The notes: a model not told the origin generated them from the letters alone. A stretch of DNA of 64,000 nucleotides from Amycolatopsis cihanbeyliensis (GCF_006715045.1 NZ_VFML01000001.1:124001-188000); one strand, 5' to 3'. Shown: positions 26,458-35,644, numbered from the stretch's first letter. Program-made: numbers and translations.

Positions 26458-27401
26458 TGCGCCACCAGGTAGGAGAAGACGTTTTCCAGGGACTCGTCGC
26501 GGGGCTGTACCGCGGTCAACCGGATGTCCTCGGCACGCGCGAGCTTCGCCAGCGCACGGGTGAAAGCGCCGTGATCGCTGGTACGCACCTGGAGGCCGGA
26601 CGGTTCCAGTTCCACCCCGGCCACCGCGTCGAGGCCCATCAGTACCGCGCCCAGCCTGCGGTCGTTCGAGGACCGCACCAGGTACACACTCGGCCGGTTG
26701 GTCATCAGCTTGCGGATGTGGCGGTAGTGACCGGACGCGGCCAGCCGACCCGCCACGATCACCTGGATCGTGCCGGACAGCCGTTCGACCTCTTCCAGGA
26801 TGTGCGAGCTGAACAGGATCGTGCGTCCCTCGCCGGCCATCCGGTGCAGCAGGTCCATCATGTGCAGCCGTTGCCGCGGATCCATCCCGTTGAACGGCTC
26901 GTCCAGCAGCAGCACGGAAGGGTCGTGCACGAGCGCGGCGGCCACCCTGGCCCGTTGCCGCATTCCCTTGGAGTAGGTGGAGATCCTGCGGTCCTTGGCC
27001 TCCTCGAGTTCGACGATGCCGATCGCTCGAGCGGTGGCGGCGAGCGGATCCTTCAGCCCGTGCAGTTTCGCGCCGCTGAGCACGAACTCCTGGGCGGTGA
27101 GGAAACCGGGCACGGTTTCGCGTTCGGTGACCAGGCCGAGCTTGCGGTAGACCTCGGGATCGCGCCAGGTCGGCTTGCCGTCGAGGTGCACGGCGCCTCG
27201 CGCGGGGCGCAGGAAGCCGGCCATCATGTGCAGTACGGTCGTCTTCCCCGCGCCGTTCGGGCCGAGCAGCCCGGTCACGCCGGAACCCACGGTGAGCGTG
27301 ATGTCGTTGACCGCCACCACATTGCCGTACCAGTGGCTGACGCCGGTGAGTTCCACGGTGGCGGATCGTGCGGTCGAGGTGCTTTCGGCGACCACGGTCA
27401 T
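26454..27401 (-). CDS. ABC transporter ATP-binding protein
   Basis: A 315-residue ATPase of the DrrA/NatA export type. Walker A is GPNGAGKTT, the signature is YSKGMRQR, Walker B is LLLDEPFNGMD, and the H-loop is in SSHILEEVE. The C-terminal 90 residues after the nucleotide-binding domain form the extension common to ABC-2 ATPases. It overlaps the permease on each side by four bases (26454-26457 and 27398-27401), so all three are coupled. With the second ATPase and permease it makes two ATPase/permease pairs in one operon, which may form a single heteromeric exporter. Confidence 0.93.
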   Translation of the reverse strand: MTVVAESTSTARSATVELTGVSHWYGNVVAVNDITLTVGSGVTGLLGPNGAGKTTVLHMMAGFLRPARGAVHLDGKPTWRDPEVYRKLGLVTERETVPGFLTAQEFVLSGAKLHGLKDPLAATARAIGIVELEEAKDRRISTYSKGMRQRARVAAALVHDPSVLLLDEPFNGMDPRQRLHMMDLLHRMAGEGRTILFSSHILEEVERLSGTIQVIVAGRLAASGHYRHIRKLMTNRPSVYLVRSSNDRRLGAVLMGLDAVAGVELEPSGLQVRTSDHGAFTRALAKLARAEDIRLTAVQPRDESLENVFSYLVAQ

Positions 27402-28261
27402 GACTTCACCTTTTTGTAGCGGCGGAGTAGCAGGGCAGTGCCGGCCGCGGTGAGCACGACCGCGGTGAGGCCGTAGATCGGGCCGTACGAGCCGACCTGG
27501 ACGAACTCCTCGCCGAACAGCCAGTTGTCCACACCGGACAGCAGGTCGACCGGGTTGAGCAGTCCGGCGAGCTGGCCGGTCGCGCCGTCGCCGAGCGCGC
27601 GCAAGGTGCCGGATACCGGCGCGGTCAGCAGGAAGACCCCGATGATCATTCCGGTGGCGAACACCCGCCGCCCGGTCAGCGAAGCCAGGGGGAGCGCGAC
27701 GGCGCCGATCACCGTCGCGTGGATCGCGGCCGCGAGTAGTCCGAGGGCCAGGTTCCCCGCCTCGGTGAACACCCCGGTGATTCCCTCGTCGGTGGACAGT
27801 GCCAGCCCGACGAACATGAGCAGCATCGGGCCGGCGTACATCACGAAGGCCGCGGTGATCAGCGCGCCCAGCTTGGCCAGCGCGTAGTCCGAGCGTTGCG
27901 GCGGGCGGGAGAAGTACAGCGGCAGCAGGGTGTTCCGCAGGTCGCGGGACACCAGCTCGGGCGCGACGATGCCGACGAAGGCGGTGATGGCGTAGGAGAA
28001 GGTCGAGGCCACGCCGACATAGCTCAGCACGGTCACCCCGAGTTGGGTGCTGACCACCACGAGGATCAGGGAGGTGATGCAGGCGATCCCGAGCAGTCCC
28101 AGTGGAAGTAGCTTGGCCTTGGCGCTGCGGCCGATACCGAACGCGGCGCGCACGCTGTGCACGTAGATCGCCAGGGCCGCGTACCGGCGGCCGAGCCGCG
28201 GACCCTCGTAGTGCTGGTAGCCGATGTCGTGAATGACGCCGGCGTCACCCGGTGCGGACAT
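27398..28261 (-). CDS. ABC-2 type transporter permease
   Basis: A 287-residue polytopic membrane protein. After a cytoplasmic start with GYQHYEGPRLGRRYA, hydrophobic helices alternate with the loop APELVSRDLRNTLLPLYFSRP, the counterpart of the loop in the 25744 permease. It overlaps the downstream ATPase start by four bases, and its own start lies inside the end of the upstream ATPase gene (17-bp overlap). Gene order ATPase-permease-ATPase-permease suggests that the two pairs arose by duplication and now work together. Confidence 0.85.
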   Translation of the reverse strand: MSAPGDAGVIHDIGYQHYEGPRLGRRYAALAIYVHSVRAAFGIGRSAKAKLLPLGLLGIACITSLILVVVSTQLGVTVLSYVGVASTFSYAITAFVGIVAPELVSRDLRNTLLPLYFSRPPQRSDYALAKLGALITAAFVMYAGPMLLMFVGLALSTDEGITGVFTEAGNLALGLLAAAIHATVIGAVALPLASLTGRRVFATGMIIGVFLLTAPVSGTLRALGDGATGQLAGLLNPVDLLSGVDNWLFGEEFVQVGSYGPIYGLTAVVLTAAGTALLLRRYKKVKS

Positions 28262-29210
28262 CGTTCACCTCCGTCGGCTCGGCACGGAACAGATCGGCGA
28301 CCTGGTGGCGGTGCCGTTCGAGGCGGTGCAGGGAAAGGTCGCACTCGGCGACCGCGTCCCGGATCGCGTCGAAGGTCTCGTCGCCGGCCAGCCGCACCAT
28401 CAGCAGCCGCTGCTCGCGCCGCACGGAGAGCCCGACGCTGGTCAGCCGGGACGCGAGCTGCTCGTCCCCCTCGTCGACCTCCACCATCAGCAGGTCGCTG
28501 TGTCGCGTCATCGAGGACAGTGAGGCCGAGCGCAGCAGGCGGCCGCCCTCGATGGCTACCAGCGAGGTGCAGATCCGCTCGATCTCACCAAGCAGGTGTG
28601 AGCACACCACGACCGAGATACCGAACTCGGTACCGATGCGGTGCACCAACTCGAGCATCGCCCGGCGCCCCTCGGGATCCAGTCCGTTGGTCGGCTCGTC
28701 GAGCAGTAGTAGTTCCGGATCGTGCACCAGGGCCTGAGCCAGTTTCACCCGCTGCTTCATCCCGGTCGAGTAGCCACCGATCTGCCGGTAGCGCTCCTCG
28801 TAGAGCCCGACGTGCCGCAACGTCTCCGAGGCACGCTCGCGTGCGGCGGCCCGTGGCAGGCCGCTGACCCGCCCCAGGTGCGTGACGAACTCCGCGGCGG
28901 AGAGATCGGGCGGGAGGCAGTCGTGCTCCGGCATGTAGCCGACGCGGGCGCGAATCGTGGCACCGTCGGAGCCGGGGTCGAGGCCCAGCACCCGGATCGT
29001 GCCACCGGTCGGCTCGAGCAAACCGAGCGCCAACTTGATGAGCGTGCTCTTCCCGGCCCCGTTCGCGCCGATGAGCCCGACGATGCCGGGTTCGATGGTC
29101 ACCGTGAGATCGGACAGCGCGGTGACCCTCGCGCCGTACCGCTTCTCCAGTGACTCCGTCTCGATCAGGTTCACGTCGCCGAGGCTACTGAAGCCGGTCC
29201 GCACCGACAT
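28245..29210 (-). CDS. ABC transporter ATP-binding protein
   Basis: A 321-residue ATPase and the first gene of the ABC operon. Walker A is GANGAGKST, the signature is YSTGMKQR, Walker B is LLLDEPTNGLD, and the H-loop is in VCSHLLGEIE. A C-terminal extension of about 100 residues follows. The start region reads MSVRTGFSSL; an internal start nearer the LIETESLEKRYG segment cannot be excluded. It faces the first lcp gene head to head across about 160 bp, so the promoters of the ABC operon and lcp lie in that gap. Confidence 0.92.
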   Translation of the reverse strand: MSVRTGFSSLGDVNLIETESLEKRYGARVTALSDLTVTIEPGIVGLIGANGAGKSTLIKLALGLLEPTGGTIRVLGLDPGSDGATIRARVGYMPEHDCLPPDLSAAEFVTHLGRVSGLPRAAARERASETLRHVGLYEERYRQIGGYSTGMKQRVKLAQALVHDPELLLLDEPTNGLDPEGRRAMLELVHRIGTEFGISVVVCSHLLGEIERICTSLVAIEGGRLLRSASLSSMTRHSDLLMVEVDEGDEQLASRLTSVGLSVRREQRLLMVRLAGDETFDAIRDAVAECDLSLHRLERHRHQVADLFRAEPTEVNDVRTG

Positions 29211-29317
29211 CCGGTATGACCCTGATCGTTCCCCCAGGGGCCGGCGCCCGCGTGGTCGGGGACCGTGCCGTTCTTCCGGCCGCGACTACACTCTTGTTGA
29301 GATACAGGGCAACATGG

Positions 29318-29329
29318 TATGTATCATCA
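29318..29329 (+). promoter_or_regulatory. Box shared by both lcp upstream regions, copy 1
   Basis: TATGTATCATCA lies 39 bp upstream of the first lcp ATG. Its near twin TACGTATCATCA (11 of 12 identical) lies on the minus strand at 34169-34180 upstream of the second lcp gene. The AT-rich block stands out in this GC-rich region. It is a candidate operator for the TetR regulator encoded between the two lcp genes. LcpR, a TetR protein in Gordonia polyisoprenivorans, is known to repress lcp. Confidence 0.5.
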
Positions 29330-29367
29330 TATCATCTGCTGCTGGAGCTCGAGGAGGAGTTCGGGGC

Positions 29368-30588
29368 ATGGCGGAGTTGAACAGGCGCAGGATGCTGGTT
29401 TCCGGTGGCGCGTTGGGGGCGCTCGGCGCGCTGGGGATGGCATCCCCGGCTCATGCGCGGTCCCTGCTGCCCTGGACCTGGGCCCCCAGCGGCTCGGTCG
29501 CGGGTTCTGGCGCGGGCGACGATCCACGATGGGTGTGGGACGAGGAGGCCGACCCGTTGGTCGCCTCGCTGCTCGATCGCGGCGCCGTGCCCGAGGTCAA
29601 CCGTCTGCTGTGGAACTGGACCCGCAATGATCAGCCGTTGCCCGCCGGGCTGCCGGCGGAGCTGCGGTCATTCATGGAGAAGGCACGCCAGTTGCCGTCC
29701 TGGGCGGATCGGGACAAGCTGGACACCGCGGCGGAGTTCAACAAGTCCAGGGGGCTGTACCTCAATCTGCTCAACGGGGTCGGTGGCGGCATGCTGAGCA
29801 CCGCCATTCCCAAGGAGGCCCGCGCGGTCTACTACTCGCAGGGTGGCGCGGACATGGAGGATCGCGTCGCCAAGACGAGTATCTTCGGATTCGCCGTCGG
29901 TTCCCTGAACGCGTATCGGCCCGAGGGTTCGTGTGTGGTGGAGTCGGTGAAGACCCGGCTGGTGCACGCGGCGGTCCGCCACCTGCTGCAGCAGTCGCCG
30001 CACTGGACCGGCGACATCCCGATCAGCCAGGAGGACATGCTGGTCACCTGGCACACCCTGCCGACCTTCGCCATGCGCAGGATGCTCGAGTGGGAGGTCC
30101 CGATCACCCGAGCCGAGTCCGCGGCGTACCTGCACGTGTGGCAGGTGACCGCGCACCTGCTCGGGATCAGGGACGAGTACATCCCCGCGACCTGGGAAGC
30201 GGCCAACGCCCAGTCGGACCAGGTCCTGCCCCGGAACATGGGGCCGACCCGCGAGGGGGTCGAGCTGACCGACATCCTGCTCGGCCAGCTTGCCGAGCAG
30301 ACCAGCCCCGGCGGCATCAGCCGGCCGCTGTGCAACGCGCTCGCCCGGTACCTGGTCGGCGACCGGGTGGCCGACTGGGACGGCATTCCGCGCGAACCGG
30401 TGTGGGATCGCCTGGTCACCGTTGCCTGGCCGGCACTGGTGAAGTTCCGTGAAGGTCTCGTCCCGCTGCCGCTGGTGCCCGAGGTCGCCTGGGTCCTCGA
30501 TGAGGCGGCGCGCCGATACATCCTGTTCTATCTCACCAAGGGCGCGGAGACCAAGATCGAGATCCCGGTGGCGAATCGCCCGGGCTGA
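29368..30588 (+). CDS. lcp: Latex-clearing protein (rubber oxygenase), copy 1
   Basis: A 406-residue secreted b-type cytochrome oxygenase of the Lcp family (DUF2236). It cuts poly(cis-1,4-isoprene) with O2 into oligo-isoprenoids with aldehyde and keto ends. The start is ATG 29368 after a gaggaggag ribosome site. The N-terminus has a twin-arginine signal (NRRRMLVSGG, hydrophobic stretch, SPAHA cleavage). His200 in RLVHAAVRHLL corresponds to the haem ligand His198 of the Streptomyces sp. K30 enzyme, and Arg166 and Thr170 match its active-site Arg164 and Thr168. It is followed at once by the molybdenum hydroxylase genes, an arrangement known from strain K30 (lcp with oxiAB). Confidence 0.92.
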   Translation: MAELNRRRMLVSGGALGALGALGMASPAHARSLLPWTWAPSGSVAGSGAGDDPRWVWDEEADPLVASLLDRGAVPEVNRLLWNWTRNDQPLPAGLPAELRSFMEKARQLPSWADRDKLDTAAEFNKSRGLYLNLLNGVGGGMLSTAIPKEARAVYYSQGGADMEDRVAKTSIFGFAVGSLNAYRPEGSCVVESVKTRLVHAAVRHLLQQSPHWTGDIPISQEDMLVTWHTLPTFAMRRMLEWEVPITRAESAAYLHVWQVTAHLLGIRDEYIPATWEAANAQSDQVLPRNMGPTREGVELTDILLGQLAEQTSPGGISRPLCNALARYLVGDRVADWDGIPREPVWDRLVTVAWPALVKFREGLVPLPLVPEVAWVLDEAARRYILFYLTKGAETKIEIPVANRPG

Positions 30589-30620
30589 GCTGGACGTTGA
30601 TCGGATCGGATGGTGACGGA

Positions 30621-32894
30621 ATGGCCGAGTCCCTCGGGCGGCGACGGTTTCTGGGCTACGTGCTGGCCGCTCCGACCCTGGTGGCCGCGGCCGAACTCGG
30701 GTCGGCACCGGCGGCCGATGCCCAGCTGCCCTCGCCGGAACTCACCGATCTGCTCGATCTCAACGACATGATGACCGCGGCGGCGCTACCGACCTCGGGA
30801 CTGATCACGGTGGAGGTCGACACCGACGGCACGGTGTCCTTCGCGCTGCCGCGAGCCGAGGTGGGACAGGGCATCACCACCTCGACGGCCATGCTGATCG
30901 CCGAGGAACTGGGCGTGCCGGTGGACCGGGTGCGAGTCACGCTGGCGGACGCTCGGCCGGAGCTGGTGTTCAACCAGCTCACCGGTGGGTCGAACACGAC
31001 CATCGCGACCTACATCCCGATCCGGGTCGCCGCCGCGATCGCCCGGCGCCGGTTGCTGGCTGCCGCGGCTACCGAGCTCGGCGCGTCGGCCACCGACGAC
31101 CTGACGCTGCGGGGTGGGGTGATCACCGATCGCTCCGGCGGCGTCGTCGACATCGGTGCGCTCGCCGGGCGGGCCGCGAGCACCCGGACCCTGCAGGTGC
31201 CCGTCGAGCTCACCTCCCGCGAGAAGTTCACCGTCATCGGCAAGCCGCACAACCGGATCGACGCGCTGGAGGCGGTGACCGGGCGCAAGAAGTTCGCGAT
31301 GGACCTCGACGTCCCGGGTGCGAAGCCGACAATGGTGTGCCGCCCGCCGACCATCAACGGCGAGGTCGGTTCGGTGGCGAACCTCGCCGAGGCCCGCGCC
31401 ATGCCGGGCGTCACCGACGTCGTGGTGATCACCGGCGGGGTGGCGGTGCGCGCCGAGACCTTCGGCCAGTGCGTGGACGCCGTACGCGCGCTGCGAGTCT
31501 CCTGGAAACCCGGGACCGCGGAGGGAAAGTCGGATGAGTCCGTGCTCGGGGAGCTGGCGGCCGCGGAGCTGCCGCTCGGGCTCCGGCCGCCTGTTCCGAC
31601 CGTGGAAGCCACATTCACCTTCTACTTCCGGAGCAACAGCGCGCTGGAGCCCAACTGCGCGGTCGCCGACGTGCGGTCGGACCGAGCCGAGATCTGGTCG
31701 GCGTTGAAGTCACCGATAGTCGCCAAGCAGGCCATCGCCGCCAGGCTCGGCCTGCCATCCGGCGAGGTTGCCGTGTACGTCACCGAAGGCGGCGGTTCCT
31801 TCGGGCGCAAGCTGTTCTTCGACGCCGCGCTGGAAGCCGCCGAGGTGTCCCAGAAGGTCGGCAAGCCCGTGAAACTCATGTGGCACCGGGCCGACGACTC
31901 CCGCCAGGGCCGAACCCACCCGATGGCCACCTCGCGGGTGCGCGTCGCCCACCTCGGTGACCTGGTGCTGGGCTACCAGCAGCGGCACACCAGTGTCCGC
32001 ACGGACCTCGGACACGGGCTCGGCGAGGTCATCACCGCCATGGCGGCGCGGCTGCCGGTGGGGGACATCGGGTTCTCCCAGACGTTCTTTCACCTCAGCC
32101 AGGAGATGTCCTACAACTTCGGCGCGAGCACCCAGCTGCTCAACGAAACCGGCAAGGGTTTCAACACCGGCAGCATGCGCAACGTGTACTCGCCCGACGT
32201 CACCTGCGCCCGGGAGCTGATCGTCGACCAACTCGCCGCGAGGATGGGCAAGGACCCCTACCGGTTCCGGCGCGAGTTTCTCCGCGGTTCTCGTTCCCGC
32301 GCGGTGCTGGAGAAGGTTGCCGAAGTGGGGGAGTGGGGTCGACCGATGCCGGCCGACACCGCGCAGGGTATCGCCGTGCACACCGAGTACAAGGCGGTCA
32401 GCGCCGCGCTCGTGGAGATCGACTGCCGACCGGAGACCGTCAACCGCCCTGTCCGCCGTGGCGTCACCGGGCCACGTGTCACCAGGGTCGTCTTCGCCGT
32501 GGATGTCGGTCTCGCCGTGAATCCGCGCGGGCTGGAAGCGCAGATGATGGGCTGCATCTCCGACGGCATCGCGCTGGCCCTGACCTCCAGCCTGCACCTG
32601 CGCGATGGGCATTTCCTGGAGGCGAGCTGGGACAACTACTTCTACACCAGGCAGTGGAACACCCCGCCGGAACTGAAGATCGTCGTCATGCCCAGCACCT
32701 CCGAGCAGCCGGGCGGCGCGGGCGAGTTGGGCGTCGCGGCGTCGATGGCCGCGGTCGCCTGTGCCTATGGCCGCGCCACCGCGACGTTGCCCACCAGCTT
32801 CCCGATCAACCACGGCACGCTGTCCTTCGAACCCAAGCCGACGACCCCGCCCGTCCCGCCGTCCCCGACCGACGGCCTGAACCACGCCTGGTGA
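30621..32894 (+). CDS. Molybdenum hydroxylase large subunit (OxiAB-type aldehyde dehydrogenase), Tat-exported
   Basis: A 757-residue molybdopterin-binding subunit of the xanthine dehydrogenase family, nearest in layout to isoquinoline 1-oxidoreductase beta subunits. A twin-arginine signal (GRRRFLGYVLAAP) opens the protein. Conserved segments include RAEVGQGITTSTAMLIAEEL, GKKFAMD near residue 225, GGGSFGRKLFFDAA, and the catalytic Glu in GGAGELGVAAS near the end. I chose ATG 30621. With the 2Fe-2S subunit downstream it should oxidise aldehydes; in rubber degraders OxiAB converts the Lcp-derived oligo-isoprenoid aldehydes to acids. No FAD subunit is present, as is usual for this two-subunit type. 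Confidence 0.88.
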   Translation: MAESLGRRRFLGYVLAAPTLVAAAELGSAPAADAQLPSPELTDLLDLNDMMTAAALPTSGLITVEVDTDGTVSFALPRAEVGQGITTSTAMLIAEELGVPVDRVRVTLADARPELVFNQLTGGSNTTIATYIPIRVAAAIARRRLLAAAATELGASATDDLTLRGGVITDRSGGVVDIGALAGRAASTRTLQVPVELTSREKFTVIGKPHNRIDALEAVTGRKKFAMDLDVPGAKPTMVCRPPTINGEVGSVANLAEARAMPGVTDVVVITGGVAVRAETFGQCVDAVRALRVSWKPGTAEGKSDESVLGELAAAELPLGLRPPVPTVEATFTFYFRSNSALEPNCAVADVRSDRAEIWSALKSPIVAKQAIAARLGLPSGEVAVYVTEGGGSFGRKLFFDAALEAAEVSQKVGKPVKLMWHRADDSRQGRTHPMATSRVRVAHLGDLVLGYQQRHTSVRTDLGHGLGEVITAMAARLPVGDIGFSQTFFHLSQEMSYNFGASTQLLNETGKGFNTGSMRNVYSPDVTCARELIVDQLAARMGKDPYRFRREFLRGSRSRAVLEKVAEVGEWGRPMPADTAQGIAVHTEYKAVSAALVEIDCRPETVNRPVRRGVTGPRVTRVVFAVDVGLAVNPRGLEAQMMGCISDGIALALTSSLHLRDGHFLEASWDNYFYTRQWNTPPELKIVVMPSTSEQPGGAGELGVAASMAAVACAYGRATATLPTSFPINHGTLSFEPKPTTPPVPPSPTDGLNHAW

Positions 32895-32909
32895 CCCGAG
32901 GAGACCCGA

Positions 32910-33386
32910 GTGCCTGAACACACCTTCCGCGTCAACGGCGAACAGGTCACCGTCGACGTCGCCGACGACGTGCGCCTGCTGTGGGTGCTGCGCGACGTTC
33001 TCGGCATCACCGGGCCGAAGTACGGCTGCGGCATCAACGTCTGCAAGGCCTGTACCAGCCACCTCAACGGCAGGGCGGTCAACCCCTGCGCGATCCCGGT
33101 CAAGGACCTCCAGCCGGCCGACGAGGTCACCACCATCGAAGGACTTCCGGCCACGGTCGGTCAGGAACTGCACCCCATGCAGCAGGCCTGGCTGGACTAT
33201 GATGTGGTCCAGTGTGGATACTGCCAACCCGGTCAGATCATGGCCGCTGTCGCGCTGGTCCGCCGGGCCGCGGCCGAGGGTCGCGAGCTGACCGAAGCCG
33301 ACCTCGACGGCCTGCGCAACATATGCCGGTGCGGCACCTACTTCCGCATCCGCGAAGCCATCAAAGGCGGCGCGCGGAACATGTGA
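32910..33386 (+). CDS. Molybdenum hydroxylase 2Fe-2S small subunit
   Basis: A 158-residue iron-sulfur subunit with a GTG start after gaggag. The plant-ferredoxin-type cluster is bound by CGINVCKAC and a further Cys at NPCAIP. The second cluster, in the C-terminal helical domain, is bound by CGYCQPGQ and CRCGTY. All eight cysteines expected for the family are present. It has no signal peptide, so it would be carried across the membrane by the Tat signal of the large subunit, with which it forms a pair (15-bp spacing). It passes electrons from the molybdenum centre, probably to a cytochrome. Confidence 0.93.
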   Translation: MPEHTFRVNGEQVTVDVADDVRLLWVLRDVLGITGPKYGCGINVCKACTSHLNGRAVNPCAIPVKDLQPADEVTTIEGLPATVGQELHPMQQAWLDYDVVQCGYCQPGQIMAAVALVRRAAAEGRELTEADLDGLRNICRCGTYFRIREAIKGGARNM

Positions 33387-33402
33387 GGCACACGTTCTGG
33401 GG

Positions 33403-34077
33403 TCAACTCGGGGATTCGGTCGGTTCCAGCATCGGCACCAGGAACCGCCTGGCCACGGCGGCGAGCTGCTCGTCGTCGTCGAGGTCGATGACCTGACTGG
33501 GAATTGCCAGGAAGGAGCCGGATACCCGGACCATCAGCTCGGCCACGAGGTCGGTGTCCAGGTCGCCGGACACGTTGCCCGCGCGTTGCTCGCGGCGGAG
33601 CTGGCCCGCGACGAACTGCCGCACGGTGGCAAGGGTTCGCCCCCCGTCACTGATCATGGACGGCACGAGCAGGTCCGGCTCCGCGGTGACCAGGCCGCCG
33701 ATCAACGGGTTGCGCCGAATGGTGCGCAACGAACTCACAAAACCCAGCACCACCCGGTCGGCGACGGTCTCGGCTTGTTCGATGTCGACGAGGAACCGGT
33801 CGAAGTACCGGCGGAACTCCCGACGTACCACGTGTTCGACCAGCGCGTCCTTCGTGGCGAACCGCCGGTAGACCGTGATCCGGGAAACCCCGGCCCTTCG
33901 GGCCACGTCCTCCATGGTGGACCGCTGGATACCCGTCCGGCAGAACTGCTCGTACGCCGCGTCGAGTATGCCCGCGCGGGTGTCGTCCGCGTCGTCGACC
34001 TGCTCGACGGCGTCGGTGTAGGCGCGTTCCAGTAAGGACTCCGAGCCCGGCGTGATGAGGACGGACAGCGCAGGTTC
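33403..34077 (-). CDS. TetR-family regulator of the rubber-degradation locus
   Basis: About 224 residues with an N-terminal TetR DNA-binding domain: ILDAAYEQFCRTGIQRSTMEDVARRAG, cited in part, then VSRITVYRRFATKDALV. The rest is the helical ligand-binding domain. I chose GTG 34077 because GGAGGAG stands just upstream. An ATG at 34155 would add 26 unremarkable residues. It is convergent with the oxi small subunit gene and divergent from the second lcp gene. LcpR of Gordonia polyisoprenivorans, a TetR protein, represses lcp, so this is the likely counterpart. The shared boxes upstream of both lcp genes are its candidate operators. Confidence 0.88.
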   Translation of the reverse strand, partial: EPALSVLITPGSESLLERAYTDAVEQVDDADDTRAGILDAAYEQFCRTGIQRSTMEDVARRAGVSRITVYRRFATKDALVEHVVRREFRRYFDRFLVDIEQAETVADRVVLGFVSSLRTIRRNPLIGGLVTAEPDLLVPSMISDGGRTLATVRQFVAGQLRREQRAGNVSGDLDTDLVAELMVRVSGSFLAIPSQVIDLDDDEQLAAVARRFLVPMLEPTESPS

Positions 34078-34168
34078 CACGTTCTCCTCCGGGTACTGGT
34101 TTCTTCCGCAACCGCCAACGGTCGCCCTCATCGTAGGTCTTGTGATGACCGACACGGTGTGCTGTTAT

Positions 34169-34206
34169 TGATGATACGTAGACGCAGTATTTGTTTCATC
34201 GTATCA
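34169..34206. promoter_or_regulatory. Box shared by both lcp upstream regions, copy 2, with inverted repeat
   Basis: TGATGATACGTA (34169-34180) is the reverse complement of TACGTATCATCA and matches 11 of 12 bases of the box at 29318. Within the same region TGATACG (34172-34178) and CGTATCA (34200-34206) form a perfect inverted repeat with 21 bases between. It lies between the divergent TetR and lcp genes and fits an operator controlling both. Confidence 0.55.
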
Positions 34207-34246
34207 GGAAGTGCTCGCGGCCTCGACGAGGAGGAGGAGCGAAGGC

Positions 34247-35470
34247 ATGGACAACCTCAGCAGGCGGAACGTGTTGAAGGCGGGTGGGGCGTTGGGTGCG
34301 CTTGGTGCGCTGGGTGTGGTGGCGCCCGCGCAGGCGAGCACGGAGTGGACGTGGTCACCCGCGGGTTCGGTGGCGGGCACGGGGGTGGGCGCCGACCCGC
34401 GGTGGGTGTGGGACGAGGAAGCCGACCGGCTGGTCGCCTCGCTGCTCGACCGGGGCGACGTGCCCAAGGTCAATGAGCTGTTGCGGACCTGGACGAAGAA
34501 TGATCAGCCGTTGCCGGCCGGGCTGCCGGCGGACCTGCGGGACTTCATGGAGCGAGCCCGTCGGCTGCCGCACTGGGCCGACCGGGACAAGCTGGCCACC
34601 GCGGTGGAGTTCAACGAGAAGCGGGGCCTGTACCTCGGCGTGCTGTACGGGCTGGCCAGTGGCATGATGAGCACGGTCATCCCCAAGGAGGCGCGCGCGG
34701 TCTACTACTCCCAGGGCGGCGCGGACATGAAGGACCGCATCTCCAAGACCGCGAAACTCGGGTACGACATCGGGTCCCGCGACGCCTATCAGCCCGGCGG
34801 CGAGATGATCGTGACCTGCGTGAAGACCCGGCTGGTGCACGCGGCCGTGCGCCACCTGCTGCCACAGTCGCCCTACTGGACCAAGGCCGCCGAGGAAGAG
34901 ATTCCGATCAGCCAGCGAGACATGATGGTCACCTGGCACAGCCTGCCCACCACCGTCATGCAGAAGCTGACCGCGTGGGAGGTGCCGATCCCGGCCGCGG
35001 AGTCCGAGGCCTTCCTGCACTCCTGGCAGCTGGGCGGGCACCTGCTCGGTATCAAGGACGAGTACATCCCCGTGTCGTGGGCGGAGGCCGATGCCCAGGC
35101 GGAGCAGGTCCTGGACCCGGTGCTGGCCCCGACGCCCGAGGGGGTCGACCTGGCCGACATCCTGCTCAACCTCGGCGCCGACATCGACGGCGGCGTCCTC
35201 AGCAAGCCCGTACTCGGGGCGTTCACCCGCTTCCTGCTCGGTGATCGGATCGCCGGCTGGCTGCACATCCCCAGGGAGCCGATCTGGGACCCGCTGCTCA
35301 ACGCGGCGTGGGGGCCGTTCATCGCCGTACGTGAGGGACTGCTTCCCTTCCCGCTGGCGCCGGAGTCCTACTGGCTCTTCGATGAGTTCCTGCGGAGAGC
35401 GGCCCTGCTCTACCTGTCCGAGGCACGGCCGATCAGCATCGAGATCCCGGACACCAACCGCCCGTCCTGA
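34247..35470 (+). CDS. lcp: Latex-clearing protein (rubber oxygenase), copy 2
   Basis: A 407-residue Lcp, the same length as I recall for the Streptomyces sp. K30 enzyme. The twin-arginine signal is textbook (SRRNVLKAGG, then APAQAS). Arg164, Thr168 and His198 fall at the K30 residue numbers for the active-site Arg and Thr and the haem ligand. ATG 34247 follows gaggaggagcgaagg. It is clearly homologous to the 29368 gene along its length (for example WVWDEEAD, NDQPLPAGLPA, EARAVYYSQGGADM), so the two are paralogues from a duplication. It is divergent from the TetR gene and monocistronic. Different Lcp copies in one rubber degrader can differ in product range or induction. Confidence 0.93.
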   Translation: MDNLSRRNVLKAGGALGALGALGVVAPAQASTEWTWSPAGSVAGTGVGADPRWVWDEEADRLVASLLDRGDVPKVNELLRTWTKNDQPLPAGLPADLRDFMERARRLPHWADRDKLATAVEFNEKRGLYLGVLYGLASGMMSTVIPKEARAVYYSQGGADMKDRISKTAKLGYDIGSRDAYQPGGEMIVTCVKTRLVHAAVRHLLPQSPYWTKAAEEEIPISQRDMMVTWHSLPTTVMQKLTAWEVPIPAAESEAFLHSWQLGGHLLGIKDEYIPVSWAEADAQAEQVLDPVLAPTPEGVDLADILLNLGADIDGGVLSKPVLGAFTRFLLGDRIAGWLHIPREPIWDPLLNAAWGPFIAVREGLLPFPLAPESYWLFDEFLRRAALLYLSEARPISIEIPDTNRPS

Positions 35471-35644
35471 GCGGGCTCACTCGGGTCGAACACCGCGGCC
35501 CACGGACGCGCGTCGAGGCTGGGTGGATCACCCCTGGTGACAGCCTTGGCAACGGCGGCGACCCGGACGGTACACGGGCTGTCCACGCGGTCGCCGGCGA
35601 CGGGGCTACGCTGCTGGGATGAGCATGGTGACGAGGCGGTTCGA

